A stretch of DNA of 64,000 nucleotides, taken from assembly GCA_963702685.1 (NCBI GenBank), contig CAVPDQ010000008.1:309171-373170 (forward strand), written 5' to 3'. A program made the translations under genes and the position numbers. The notes below the pieces were generated by a model. The model was not told the origin of the DNA, made no database searches, and was given only the letters and a program-made list of their open reading frames with translations. Source of the DNA: AP-15 sp963702685 (GTDB lineage: Bacteria > Pseudomonadota > Alphaproteobacteria > ATCC43930 > CGMCC-115725). Shown here one piece after another: positions 38,776 through 48,443 of the stretch; positions within the stretch are counted from its first letter, which is position 1, and each line of letters opens with the position of its first letter.

Positions 38776-39723
38776 ATGGCGACATTCGACCGCCGGCGGC
38801 GCCAGATCGTGACCGCGGCGCTGCTGGTCTTGGCGATTGCCGCGCCGTTCGTGTTCTATCCGGTGCTCCTGATGGAAGCGCTGTGCTTCGCCTTGTTCGC
38901 CGCCGCCTTCAATCTGCTGCTCGGCTATGTCGGATTGCTGTCGTTCGGCCATGCCGCATTTTTCGGCGGTGCCGCTTATGTCGCCGCCTATGCCGTCAAG
39001 GCGTGGGGCCTGCCGCCCGAAGCCGGCATCGCCGCCGGTGTCGCCTCAGCCGCGTTGCTCGGCGCCGTCTTCGGCTGGCTCGCGATCCGCCGCCAGGGCA
39101 TCTATTTCGCGATGATCACCTTGGCGTTGGCCCAGATGGTCTATTTCGCCGCGCTCGAAGCCCCGTTCACCGGCGGCGAGGACGGCATCCAGGCGGTGCC
39201 GCGCGGCCGGCTTCTCGGCCTCGTCGATCTCGGCGGCACCTTGACGATGTATTATTTTGTGCTGGCGATGTTCCTCATCGGCCTCGCGATCATCGTTCGC
39301 ACGATAAATTCGCCGTTTGGGCAGGTGCTGAAGGCGATCCGCGAAAACGAGCCGCGCGCGGTCTCGCTCGGCTATGACGCCGAGCGCTACAAGCTCCTCG
39401 CCTTTGTCCTGTCGGCGGCGCTGTCGGGCCTCGCCGGATCGGTCAAGGCGCTCGTCTTCCAGCTGGCGTCGCTGACCGATGTGCAATGGGAGATGTCGGG
39501 CGCGGTGGTGCTGATGACCCTGGTCGGCGGGCTCGGCACCGTGACCGGGCCGATCGTCGGCGCTTTTATCGTGATCGCGATGGAGCATTACTTCGCCAGC
39601 CTCGGCTCCTGGGTCACGGTCATGCAAGGCCTGATCTTTGTTTTTTGCGTCCTCGCCTTCCGCCGCGGCGTCGTCGGCACGGTTGCCGCGATCCTCGCCC
39701 GCCGCAACGCGGCCGGGGGATGA
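38776..39723 (+). CDS. livM: Branched-chain amino acid-type ABC permease (LivM)
   Basis: 315 residues from ATG 38776. ALFAAAFNLLLGYVGLLSFG HAAF (residues about 38-61) is the LivM signature; AIRENEPRAVSLGYDAERYK (about 192-211) is the coupling loop. LGTVTGPIVGAFIVIAME is the conserved late helix. The livM stop overlaps by four bases with an odd PEP-CTERM-like reading frame. Confidence 0.92.
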   Translation: MATFDRRRRQIVTAALLVLAIAAPFVFYPVLLMEALCFALFAAAFNLLLGYVGLLSFGHAAFFGGAAYVAAYAVKAWGLPPEAGIAAGVASAALLGAVFGWLAIRRQGIYFAMITLALAQMVYFAALEAPFTGGEDGIQAVPRGRLLGLVDLGGTLTMYYFVLAMFLIGLAIIVRTINSPFGQVLKAIRENEPRAVSLGYDAERYKLLAFVLSAALSGLAGSVKALVFQLASLTDVQWEMSGAVVLMTLVGGLGTVTGPIVGAFIVIAMEHYFASLGSWVTVMQGLIFVFCVLAFRRGVVGTVAAILARRNAAGG

Positions 39724-39956
39724 CGGCAAAACCTCAATCATTCGTTGTCGGAAGATTTTACAGCCGCGCCTGGGCGCCTGCCGCGTTCGAAAACCGGACC
39801 AACGACGTGTTTTTTGCCGATCGGCATACCGTCCAAGCCGGGCTGGAGGTCGACGCCGACATCACGCTCAACCCGGTGTCGACCCCGGAGTCGGCGAGCC
39901 TCTTGCTGATGGGTGTGGGCCTGCTGGGCATGGGGCTGGTCCGCCGCCGGCGTTAA
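39720..39956 (+). pseudogene. Remnant of a PEP-CTERM protein
   Basis: 78-codon frame from ATG 39720, overlapping the livM stop by 4 bases. No signal peptide. Its end VSTPESASLLLMGVGLLGMGLVRRRR-like (residues about 53-78) is a PEP-CTERM tag: PES in place of PEP, a hydrophobic helix and a terminal arginine cluster. A surface-sorting tag without a secretion signal cannot work as such, so this is most likely the 3' end of a decayed gene that happens to be in frame. A small intact protein is the less likely option. Confidence 0.55.
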
Positions 39957-40009
39957 ACTAGAGCAAGATCCGATCAGGTTGCATCAGCCCGTCAGCCCCC
40001 CTCACCCTT

Positions 40010-40037
40010 CCCTCTCCCCCCAATTGGGGGGAGAGGG
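40010..40037. terminator. 28-bp perfect palindrome between convergent genes
   Basis: CCCTCTCCCCCC AATT GGGGGGAGAGGG is a perfect palindrome in the 124-base gap where the liv operon and the Rieske gene converge. It is a common REP-type form in Alphaproteobacteria and would form a strong hairpin in both transcripts. No long T-tract follows, so it may work as a stabiliser or bidirectional terminator. Confidence 0.65.
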
Positions 40038-40080
40038 TTGCGAAGGGTTGGCGAGGCGAGGCAGAGCCCGACCCGTCCGC

Positions 40081-41115
40081 TCAGCTGCGCCAATGGAGGG
40101 TGCAAGGCTCGACCGGGTTGACGAAGGGCCGGCCTTCGGCATGGGCACGGCGATATTCTCGCTTGAGGCGGTAATACCATTTCGCCTGGGTGTCGGCATC
40201 GTCGATCAGGGTCAAGGGCGGGTCGAAGGCGAGGCCCCGTTGCTGGCGCTCCATGATGTCGCGGTCCTGGCGCAGAAACGCCCGCACATAGGGCCGCAGC
40301 AGCGGCTTTAGCGGCCCGAGCCACGGCACGTTCCAGTAAATGCAGTGGTTGATCTCGGTGGTTTCGCTGTCGACCGGGGTCAGCGCGGTCAAATTGGCGA
40401 CGAGATGGCGGCCGGCGCGGATCTGCTCGACCCTGACACTCGGCAGGCGAAAGGCGATCTCGGTTTCGGGCGCTCCGCCCAGCAGCCGATAGGCGCGCGA
40501 ATTCGCCGACGGCGCGTGCCGGCTCATCGTAAAGCCCCAGGCCGAGGGCGCGAACGCCTTGGCCTTGACCTGGATCGAGCGGCGCGAGCGCCACCACCAG
40601 GCATTGTGCACAAAAGGCCCGTGCGACGGGTCCATCAGCCCGATCACGGCATGGTCGATCGCCGCGGCAAAGCGCACCCTTTCGACGAGCCTCGGTGCTG
40701 CGTCCGCGAACCCATCGAGCACCGGGATTTCCGGGGCGCCGGCGGGGTCCTCGCCAAAAAACACCCAGATGTTGCCCTGCACCTCGCGGGCGGGATAAGC
40801 GCGGGTGCGCACTCGCGCCGGAGCGAAGGCCTGGTCCGGCAGCAGCGACGGGATCAGCGTGCACTGCCCGGCGGTGTCGAAACGCCAGCCGTGATAGCAG
40901 CACTCGACCTCACCTCCGTCGAACCGGCCGTCGCTGAGCCGCATGCCGCGATGCGGGCACAAATTGCGCAGGGCGAAAGGCGCACCGGCGGCGTCGCGGC
41001 CGATCAGCACCGGCTCGCCGAGCATGGTTTTGCCCAGCATCGCGCGCCGCCGCAGCTGCCGGCTCGGCAGGGCGTAATACCAAGCCTCGCGCAGCGGTGC
41101 CGCCGCGTCCTCCAC
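40081..41115 (-). CDS. Rieske-type ring-hydroxylating oxygenase
   Basis: 344 residues from GTG 41115, chosen as the first start before EDAAAPLREAWYYALPSRQL; the frame is open further upstream, so the start is uncertain. Rieske [2Fe-2S] ligands: CPHRGMRLSDGRF (residues about 48-60) and CCYHGWRFDTAG (about 67-78), i.e. C-x-H and C-x2-H. The mononuclear iron site is DPSHGPFVHNAWW. VanA/phenylpropionate-type single oxygenase component; no reductase gene is nearby. Divergent from the enoyl-CoA hydratase-like gene. Confidence 0.85.
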   Translation of the reverse strand: MEDAAAPLREAWYYALPSRQLRRRAMLGKTMLGEPVLIGRDAAGAPFALRNLCPHRGMRLSDGRFDGGEVECCYHGWRFDTAGQCTLIPSLLPDQAFAPARVRTRAYPAREVQGNIWVFFGEDPAGAPEIPVLDGFADAAPRLVERVRFAAAIDHAVIGLMDPSHGPFVHNAWWWRSRRSIQVKAKAFAPSAWGFTMSRHAPSANSRAYRLLGGAPETEIAFRLPSVRVEQIRAGRHLVANLTALTPVDSETTEINHCIYWNVPWLGPLKPLLRPYVRAFLRQDRDIMERQQRGLAFDPPLTLIDDADTQAKWYYRLKREYRRAHAEGRPFVNPVEPCTLHWRS

Positions 41116-41199
41116 CTGCCCCCCGAAATAACTGTTGCCGCCGGGATGGCGACCGCGGGAAAGTCGCGTTTCCGGGTCGCAGAGGCAAGGGTGACGGCG

Positions 41200-42003
41200 A
41201 TGAGCGCGATGCCGAGGATGGTCCAAGAGGCGCCCCTGCTCGTCGAGAGCTGCGCGCGGGGGGTGTTGCGGCTGACCCTGAACCGGCCGCGGGCGCGCAA
41301 TGCGCTGTCGGTGGCGCTGATGACGGCGTTGCAAGAGGCGCTCGCCCGCGCCGCCACCGAAAAGAACGTGCGGGTCGTCGTGATCGCCGGCGCCGGCCCC
41401 GCCTTTTGCGCCGGGCACGATTTGCGCGAAATCCGCGGCGACCCGCGGCGCGCGACCTATGAGCGGCTCTTCGCCCAATGCAGCGAGCTGATGCTGGCGA
41501 TCGTGCGGTTGCCACAGCCGGTCATCGCCGAGGTGCACGGGGTGGCGACCGCGGCCGGCTGCCAATTGGTCGCGAGCTGCGATCTCGCGGTCGCGGCGGA
41601 GGAGGCGCGGTTTGCCACACCGGGCGTCAATATCGGCCTCTTCTGCTCGACGCCGATGGTAGCGCTCAGCCGCGCGGTCGGGCGCAAGGCGGCGATGGAG
41701 ATGCTGCTGACGGGCGATCTGATCGACGCCCTGCGGGCGCGCGAGATCGGCCTCGTCAACCGCGTCGTGCCCGGCGCCCAATTGCGCGAGGCCGCCGACG
41801 CGCTGGCCCAGCAGATTGCCGGCAAATCCGCCTTCTCGGTGGCGCTCGGCAAGGAAGCCTTTTATCGCCAGGCCGAGCTCGACCTCGCCGCCGCCTACCG
41901 CTACGCCGCCGAAATCATGACCAAGAACATGCTGGCCCGCGACGCCGGCGAGGGGATCGACGCGTTCCTCGCCAAGCGCGCCCCGGTGTGGCAGGACCGC
42001 TGA
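41200..42003 (+). CDS. Enoyl-CoA hydratase/isomerase family protein (ECHDC3-like)
   Basis: 267 residues from ATG 41200 (GTG 41191, ATG 41209 and 41218 are in-frame alternatives). The crotonase fold is clear: LNRPRARNALSVALMTALQE, AGAGPAFCAGHDLREIRGDP (residues about 62-81, oxyanion loop). ATAAGCQLVASCDLAVAAEE and FATPGVNIGLFCSTPMVALS (about 109-150) closely follow the ECHDC3 pattern. The usual catalytic glutamates are not obvious (G-C-Q and N-I-G in their places), so hydratase activity is doubtful. 7 bases before the CoA-binding gene. Confidence 0.85.
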   Translation: MSAMPRMVQEAPLLVESCARGVLRLTLNRPRARNALSVALMTALQEALARAATEKNVRVVVIAGAGPAFCAGHDLREIRGDPRRATYERLFAQCSELMLAIVRLPQPVIAEVHGVATAAGCQLVASCDLAVAAEEARFATPGVNIGLFCSTPMVALSRAVGRKAAMEMLLTGDLIDALRAREIGLVNRVVPGAQLREAADALAQQIAGKSAFSVALGKEAFYRQAELDLAAAYRYAAEIMTKNMLARDAGEGIDAFLAKRAPVWQDR

Positions 42004-42010
42004 GGCCGCG

Positions 42011-42445
42011 ATGGACCACGAGCATTATCCCGACAGCTATCTGCGCGACATTTTGACCGGCGCGCGCACGATCGCCGTCGTCGGCGCCAGCCCCCGCGCG
42101 CACCGGCCGAGCCATCGCGTCATGGCCTATCTGCAGCAGCAGGGCTACCGCACGATCCCGGTCAACCCCAACGCGGCCGGGACCAAGATCAACGGCGAAA
42201 CTTGCTACGCCACGCTCGCCGAGGTGCCCGAGCCGATCGACATGGTCGATGTCTTCCGCCGCACCGAGGCGGCCGGAGGGGTGGCGGACGAAGCGGTCGC
42301 GGCCGGGGCTGCAATCCTCTGGATGCAGCTCGGCGTGCGCGACGACGCAGCCGCCGCCCGCGCCGAAGCGCATGGCCTTCGGGTCGTCATGAACCGCTGC
42401 CCCGCCATCGAAATCCCCCGCCTCGGATTGCCGCCGCAGAAATAA
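42011..42445 (+). CDS. CoA-binding domain protein (YccU-like)
   Basis: 144 residues from ATG 42011. Rossmann-type CoA_binding domain: ILTGARTIAVVGASPRAHRP (about 14-33), VMAYLQQQGYRTIPVNPNAA (about 37-56), then ETCYATLAEVPEPIDMVDVF and AILWMQLGVRDDAAAARAEA. Matches the small stand-alone CoA-binding proteins similar to YccU. Probably cotranscribed with the ECHDC3-like gene. Exact role unknown. Confidence 0.88.
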   Translation: MDHEHYPDSYLRDILTGARTIAVVGASPRAHRPSHRVMAYLQQQGYRTIPVNPNAAGTKINGETCYATLAEVPEPIDMVDVFRRTEAAGGVADEAVAAGAAILWMQLGVRDDAAAARAEAHGLRVVMNRCPAIEIPRLGLPPQK

Positions 42446-42557
42446 GGCACGCTTCAACGCGATGGACGGGAAGGATACGCAAAGTACGCGAAGGCTTCAT
42501 CGCGTCCTTGTGAAAGAAGTGGCGGGGATCGGGAATAGGGCGCTGCATCGGCACCGT

Positions 42558-42679
42558 GCGTGCTTCGAGACGCGCCCGAGGGCGCTTCTCAGCATGAGGT
42601 AGGCTCCTGATGGCATCAAGAACACACCTCATCCTGAGAGTCTGTGAACGATTTCCCGTCAAAATGGATCGTGCTCTAG
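42558..42679. repeat. REP-like element and a CTAGAGCA-GATCC motif copy
   Basis: In the 261-base gap before higA: GCTTCGAGACGCGCCC, then GGGCGCTTCTCAGCATGAGG, and CCTCATCCTGAGA, the arms of a common alphaproteobacterial palindromic repeat. At 42666-42679 the minus strand reads CTAGAGCACGATCC, one mismatch from CTAGAGCAAGATCC on the plus strand at 39958-39971. No gene is seen in this gap. Confidence 0.55.
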
Positions 42680-42706
42680 AGTGAAGCAGCGATGTGGTGA
42701 GCGAAC

Positions 42707-43009
42707 GTGAGCGACGACGAATTTGCCCCGGCGGCTCCGGGTGAGATGCTGAGGGACGAGCTCCTGGCAGAGTATCGCCTGGCGCAGAACCGGCTGGCGA
42801 AGGCTGTCGGTATCTCGCCCAACCGGGTAGCCGAAATCGTCAACAATCGGCGACGCATCACCGCCGATACCGCGGTGTGGCTCGGTCTGTATTTCGGCAC
42901 CACAGCCGAATTCTGGATTAATTTGCAGAGTCGGTACGACCCGAAGATGGCGCGGCGGCAGATCGAGCCCGCAGAGGCGGACCGGATCAGGGCGCAACGC
43001 GCGGCATAG
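42707..43009 (+). CDS. HigA-family addiction-module antitoxin, unpaired
   Basis: 100 residues from GTG 42707. GEMLRDELLAEYRLAQNRLA (residues about 12-31), AVGISPNRVAEIVNNRRRIT (about 33-52) and DTAVWLGLYFGTTAEFWINL (about 54-73) are the helix-turn-helix and C-terminal pattern of HigA/VapI antitoxins. Normally a RelE-like HigB toxin gene precedes it; the 261 bases upstream and the 188 downstream hold none. Either a solitary regulator or the survivor of a lost toxin-antitoxin pair. Confidence 0.85.
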   Translation: MSDDEFAPAAPGEMLRDELLAEYRLAQNRLAKAVGISPNRVAEIVNNRRRITADTAVWLGLYFGTTAEFWINLQSRYDPKMARRQIEPAEADRIRAQRAA

Positions 43010-43197
43010 CAGCGCTGATCGCCCGGGCCTACGCGATCATCGAATAAGATGCTCGCCGCCGGTGGTCGGCCGCGACGCCCGGTCCGAGCAAGGCTGCGGC
43101 AAGGCCGGCGTTGCTGCCGGGGAAGAAATCGGGCACCATTGATATAAGTCAGCACTGTTGACCGGCCCGAGCGGGCACGAATGCCAAGGACCGAGGG

Positions 43198-44645
<1,448 letters not shown>

Positions 44646-44649
<4 letters not shown>

Positions 44650-44816
44650 AAATCGGCCTCGTCGGTTGCGGCAAGCAGGCGGTCGAGCACATCAGCGGAT
44701 TGCGCAAGTGCCGCGAAGCCGAGTTCATTCCCGCCGACAAATATTTCGGAATGCTGTCGGAATGCGAGCCGCGTCAGAACCTCAGCGCGACCCCGGTCGC
44801 CACGGCAACCTGGTAG
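44646..44816 (+). pseudogene. Truncated Gfo/Idh/MocA-type oxidoreductase, N-terminal fragment
   Basis: ATG 44646 overlaps the gltD stop. The first about 40 codons read MKIGLVGCGKQAVEHISGLR KC.., the NAD-binding start of a Gfo/Idh/MocA sugar oxidoreductase (normal length about 350). Similarity ends near 44770, where the convergent Wza-like gene ends, and a stop follows at 44814. A broken 5' piece left by a rearrangement that also brought in the polysaccharide export gene. Confidence 0.6.
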
Positions 44817-46612
44817 ATGATCTGGGTGATGTCCTTGATGAAGGGCAAGGCCCAATTGTCTGGCGAGGGCAGCACGATGACCTCGTCGCCGGGCCGCACC
44901 GGCGGGTGCGCGGCGACGATCGTTTCTCCGCTCTGCCGGATCACCAGAAGGTTCGAGGTGTCGGCGCGTTCGGTGAACCCGCCGGCGGTGGCGATGTAAC
45001 GGCCCACATCGGCGCCGCGAACCCAGACCATCGCCTGCGGCACCCTGACCTCGCCGCTGACCAGCACCAGATCGGTGCGCGACGGCACGACGATGACGTC
45101 GCCGTCTTCGAGCCGGACATTTGCGGGACGACCGTTGTGCTGCACGACGAGGCGGCCTTCGGGCTTCACATTGGTGAGCTGCGCGGCGAACTTGAAAATT
45201 ATCTCCGCCTCCTGCTGGCGCATCTGCGCCTGCTCGGCGGTTACCGTGGGCGAGGTTACGACGGTGCTTTCGAGCCGTTGAAAGGCGTCCTTGATGGCTT
45301 GGGTCTGCGCCTGAGCCACGCTCAAACGGCGGACATAAATCGCTGAAGTATCAGAAAAATAGCTGTTGACCGGCAAATACGGCAACACGTCGAGAAGCCG
45401 CGCCTGCCGGATCACCACCAGTGTCGTCGGGCCGTCGATCCGGCCGTCGAACCTGATCGTCATCACATTGGTCGGCGTATCCGGGCTAAAGGTGGCGACA
45501 TCACCGTTTTCGAGGCTGGCGCGCCGCAATTCGGGCAGCGAAAAATAAAAAGCCGCCGGCCTCCCGGCCCGGATCCCGACGAGATCGGCATGGGTGGCAT
45601 CGGGAAAGGGCCGCGCCAAAGCGATCAGCTCGGCGCCCGAATAAGGCCGCGAAAGCTCGTAGCGAAAGACCCCGCCGACATCCCCCTCGGCCGCCACGGT
45701 CAAGCCTTGCGGACCGACCAGAATGGTGTCGCGATCGCGCAGCCGAACCGTCGGCAACCGGCCGCGCAGCAGGAAATCATAGAGATCGGCGGTGGCGATC
45801 GGCTTGCCGTCGCGCAAGATCCGGATGTCGCGGTAGCTGCCCAAATTGGGGTCGACGCCCCCCGCGGCCTGCAAAAAGGTGATGACGCTCGCGGTCGAAG
45901 GCTGCACATACTGGCCGGGCGAGATCACCGCGCCGGTAACAAACACATTGACCGGAACGGCATTCGACATCGTCACATAAACCATTGCGTTTGAATGATA
46001 AACGGAGGCGATGGCGGCGGCGACCGTGGTTTGGAGATTGCCGGCGGTTATGCCGGCGACGCGCACCGGCCCGATCGAAGGAATAAAAATATCGCCGTTG
46101 CTGTCTACCGTGGCCTGCTGATCGAGCGTCGCTGCTCCGTAGATATGAATTTGGACGGCGTCGCCCGGGGCCAAGACATGGTTCGGATCGAACGATACCA
46201 GCCCCGGGGGCGGCTGGACATTGGTCGCCGATACAATGGGATTTATGGCCATGGCCCCCGCCGCCGCCGCGCCGGCTGCTTGCGGCAGCATGCTGCCCAG
46301 AGCACCGGCGCCGGCTTGCCCGCCTCCGAGCGCGGCATTGATGATCGCACCGAGACCGCCGTTTGCTGCCTGGGTCGATCCCGCCGCAAGCCGCGAGGTG
46401 GTGGGGGCCGACCCGGCAAATTGCACGGTCGTGCCGAGGCCGCGCTGGAACAAATTGGCGCCGAACATCGGCGGCAGTGTGCTCCGGCTCGGCAGGCTGC
46501 GCGTGTCCGCGCCACCGATCGGCACCGGCGCCTGGGTTTCGATGCTGGTTTGTGCGACGGCCGCGCTCGCCGCCGTGACAGAGAATAGAAACCCCGCCAG
46601 GAAGCCCCTCAT
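44774..46612 (-). CDS. Polysaccharide export outer-membrane protein (Wza-like, SLBB domains)
   Basis: 612 residues. Signal peptide about 1-21 (MRGFLAGFLFSVTAASAAVA). Alanine/glycine-rich linker (about 75-130). Poly_export motif NHVLAPGDAVQIHIYGAATL (about 144-163) followed by SLBB-type repeats: VNVFVTGAVISPGQYVQPST, TVAAEGDVGGVFRYELSRP and LVLVSGEVRVPQAMVWVRGA. Longer than Wza (about 380), like the multi-SLBB exporters of alphaproteobacterial exopolysaccharide systems. No lipobox cysteine was seen. Flanked by remnants of sugar-biosynthesis genes. Confidence 0.88.
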   Translation of the reverse strand: MRGFLAGFLFSVTAASAAVAQTSIETQAPVPIGGADTRSLPSRSTLPPMFGANLFQRGLGTTVQFAGSAPTTSRLAAGSTQAANGGLGAIINAALGGGQAGAGALGSMLPQAAGAAAAGAMAINPIVSATNVQPPPGLVSFDPNHVLAPGDAVQIHIYGAATLDQQATVDSNGDIFIPSIGPVRVAGITAGNLQTTVAAAIASVYHSNAMVYVTMSNAVPVNVFVTGAVISPGQYVQPSTASVITFLQAAGGVDPNLGSYRDIRILRDGKPIATADLYDFLLRGRLPTVRLRDRDTILVGPQGLTVAAEGDVGGVFRYELSRPYSGAELIALARPFPDATHADLVGIRAGRPAAFYFSLPELRRASLENGDVATFSPDTPTNVMTIRFDGRIDGPTTLVVIRQARLLDVLPYLPVNSYFSDTSAIYVRRLSVAQAQTQAIKDAFQRLESTVVTSPTVTAEQAQMRQQEAEIIFKFAAQLTNVKPEGRLVVQHNGRPANVRLEDGDVIVVPSRTDLVLVSGEVRVPQAMVWVRGADVGRYIATAGGFTERADTSNLLVIRQSGETIVAAHPPVRPGDEVIVLPSPDNWALPFIKDITQIIYQVAVATGVALRF

Positions 46613-46751
46613 TGTCGTCCCCCACCCGCCGGCCAGACCGGCACCGCGTTGCGTACCTGGCCGGCGACCCGAAGCTCCCCCCGCGACGGTTCGAACGCCT
46701 GCGGCCTGGTTGCGCCGGTCAGCCCCACGCAGGCCTTAATAACCGCTGGCC

Positions 46752-47147
46752 TCAATAGCCGCTGACGACCACCGGCGTCATTTCATACCACCGGTCGCCG
46801 CGTCGGCAGAACGCATAGGCCGTAGGGCGCGCCTCACCAACCTCGCTGCGGCTCAGTCGCCCGACGCGGCAGGGCTCCCCCAGCCCCGATTGCCGGATCG
46901 GTCCGAGCACGAGCACCGCCGTGCGGCCGTCAAGGAGCCGGTATGTCAACTGACCGCCGGAGGGCGCATTGGTCAAAATCCGCGCGGCATCGGCGGCGAC
47001 CGGAGTGCCGGCTGCCGAAGCTGCGGCCTGTTGCGATGCGGTCGGCTCGCCGGGAGCGGACACGGCTGCGCAACCTGCGAGCACGACACCGACCGCGACC
47101 CAGCTCGCTACAGCGCAGCGGGGCGGCACTCTCGCCGCGCTCTTCAA
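46752..47147 (-). CDS. Probable lipoprotein of unknown function
   Basis: 131 residues from ATG 47147. Signal sequence with lipobox VLAGC (about residues 22-26): CAVASWVAVGVVLAGCAAVS. Ala/Ser-rich linker, then a small beta domain GGQLTYRLLDGRTAVLVLGP and a CRVGRLSRSEVGEARPTAYA FCRRGDRW-type segment with two cysteines. Lies 139 bases upstream of the Wza-like gene on the same strand, so probably an envelope partner. Family not recognised. Confidence 0.65.
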   Translation of the reverse strand: MKSAARVPPRCAVASWVAVGVVLAGCAAVSAPGEPTASQQAAASAAGTPVAADAARILTNAPSGGQLTYRLLDGRTAVLVLGPIRQSGLGEPCRVGRLSRSEVGEARPTAYAFCRRGDRWYEMTPVVVSGY

Positions 47148-47266
47148 CGAAAAGCCCCTATGACACCCCCAACCGCCGGAGCATAAGGCAAACCCGCCCG
47201 TCCCCTCAATGCCCTTGCCTTTCCGCTTTGTTCCGAGGCCGCTGCCCGCCGGTTAAGAATTGCGCT

Positions 47267-47452
47267 TTATTGGCGCCGTTTGTGCGAGGACAAGCGGTTG
47301 AGGCCGATCGCCAAGGCTTCAGTCAACTCCGTGTTGTCACGCAAGGTTACGCAGGGAACGTGATGGACACCGGCTTCCTGCTGCACCCCGCCCGAATCGG
47401 TGAAGACGAGACGCGCGTTGCCGAGCCCGGATTTCTCAGGCGGTTGGTGCAT
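47267..47452 (-). pseudogene. Remnant of UDP-GlcNAc 2-epimerase (WecB), C-terminal part
   Basis: Minus-strand frame encodes ARLVFTDSGGVQQEAGVHHV and PCVTLRDNTE, matching the conserved WecB segment (F-T-D-S-G-G-V-Q-E-E ... P-C-L-T-L-R-D-N-T-E). Only about 60 of about 370 residues remain; both ends are cut, the upstream end running into the quinone reductase gene. A decayed nucleotide-sugar gene. Confidence 0.65.
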
Positions 47453-48440
47453 GGCTCGGCAGCAAGACGGCGCGGCCGGTGATGCGGCGGTCGCGCACCG
47501 CGGTCAATGCCTGCGCCGCATGCGCCAATGGGAAGATTGCGGCGGCTGCGGGAGTCACCTTTCCTTCTTTATAAAAATCGAAAATCTCGGCATAGGCTGC
47601 GGCCACTTGCCACGGGCGGCGTTGGCGATAGTCGCTGACCTGCAAACCGCTGATTTCAATGTTTTTGAGCAATAGATAATTGGTCTTCAGCGTGGCAATG
47701 GCACCGGCGGCAAAGCCGATCACCACCAGCCGGCCGCGCCAGGCGAGGGCGCGGATCGCCGCCTCGAACACGGCGCCGCCCAGCGGGTCGAGAATAACGT
47801 CGGCGCCACGCCCTTCGGTCGCGGCATAGACCTGCTCCCGCAGCGCGGCGTGCAAACCTTGCCGCGACAGGTCGATCGTGACGGCGGCACCGGCGGCGCG
47901 CGCCGACGCCGCGCGCTCCGGCCGTGATACCCCGGCCAGCACGGTGGCGCCCATCGCCGAGGCCAATTGCACCGCCGCATGGCCGACACCGCCGGAGGCG
48001 CCGAGCACCAGCACCGTTTCGCCCACCGCCAGCCGGGCACGCTCGCGCAGCGCAAACCACGCCGTATCGTAGACGAGGCTCAGCGAAGCGGCCTCGCTGA
48101 ACGACATTTTTTCCGGCAAGCGGTAGCATTGGCCGGCTTCCACCGCGACCGCTTCGGCATAGCCGCCATGCTCGGCCATCGCCAGCACACGGTCGCCGAC
48201 CGCCAGCGTCGTGACACCCGCGCCGAGCGCTGCCACGGTGCCGACCGGCCCCTTGCCGGGGATGAACGGGCGCGGCGGCAAGAATTGGTAGGTGCCGGCC
48301 ACCACCAGCAGATCGACAAAATTCACCGGTGCGGCCCGCACCTCCACCAAGACCTCGCCACGGCCCGGCACCGGTGCGGGAACCTCGGCCAAGCGCATCC
48401 GCTCGGGGGGACCGAACTCAGCGACGACGATCGCGCGCAA
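47436..48440 (-). CDS. Zinc-free alcohol dehydrogenase / quinone oxidoreductase (MDR family)
   Basis: 334 residues from ATG 48440. GroES-like N-domain (MRAIVVAEFGPPERMRLAEV, VEVRAAPVNFVDLLVVAGTY), NADPH site VLVLGASGGVGHAAVQLASA (about 142-161), and GADVILDPLGGAVFEAAIRA. No catalytic zinc cysteines at the usual positions, so the QOR-type NADPH:quinone or enoyl reductase group fits. The 3' end overlaps the wecB remnant. Only 3 bases separate its start from the CoA-ligase stop, so the two are cotranscribed. Confidence 0.88.
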   Translation of the reverse strand: MRAIVVAEFGPPERMRLAEVPAPVPGRGEVLVEVRAAPVNFVDLLVVAGTYQFLPPRPFIPGKGPVGTVAALGAGVTTLAVGDRVLAMAEHGGYAEAVAVEAGQCYRLPEKMSFSEAASLSLVYDTAWFALRERARLAVGETVLVLGASGGVGHAAVQLASAMGATVLAGVSRPERAASARAAGAAVTIDLSRQGLHAALREQVYAATEGRGADVILDPLGGAVFEAAIRALAWRGRLVVIGFAAGAIATLKTNYLLLKNIEISGLQVSDYRQRRPWQVAAAYAEIFDFYKEGKVTPAAAAIFPLAHAAQALTAVRDRRITGRAVLLPSHAPTA

Positions 48441-48443
48441 GCC

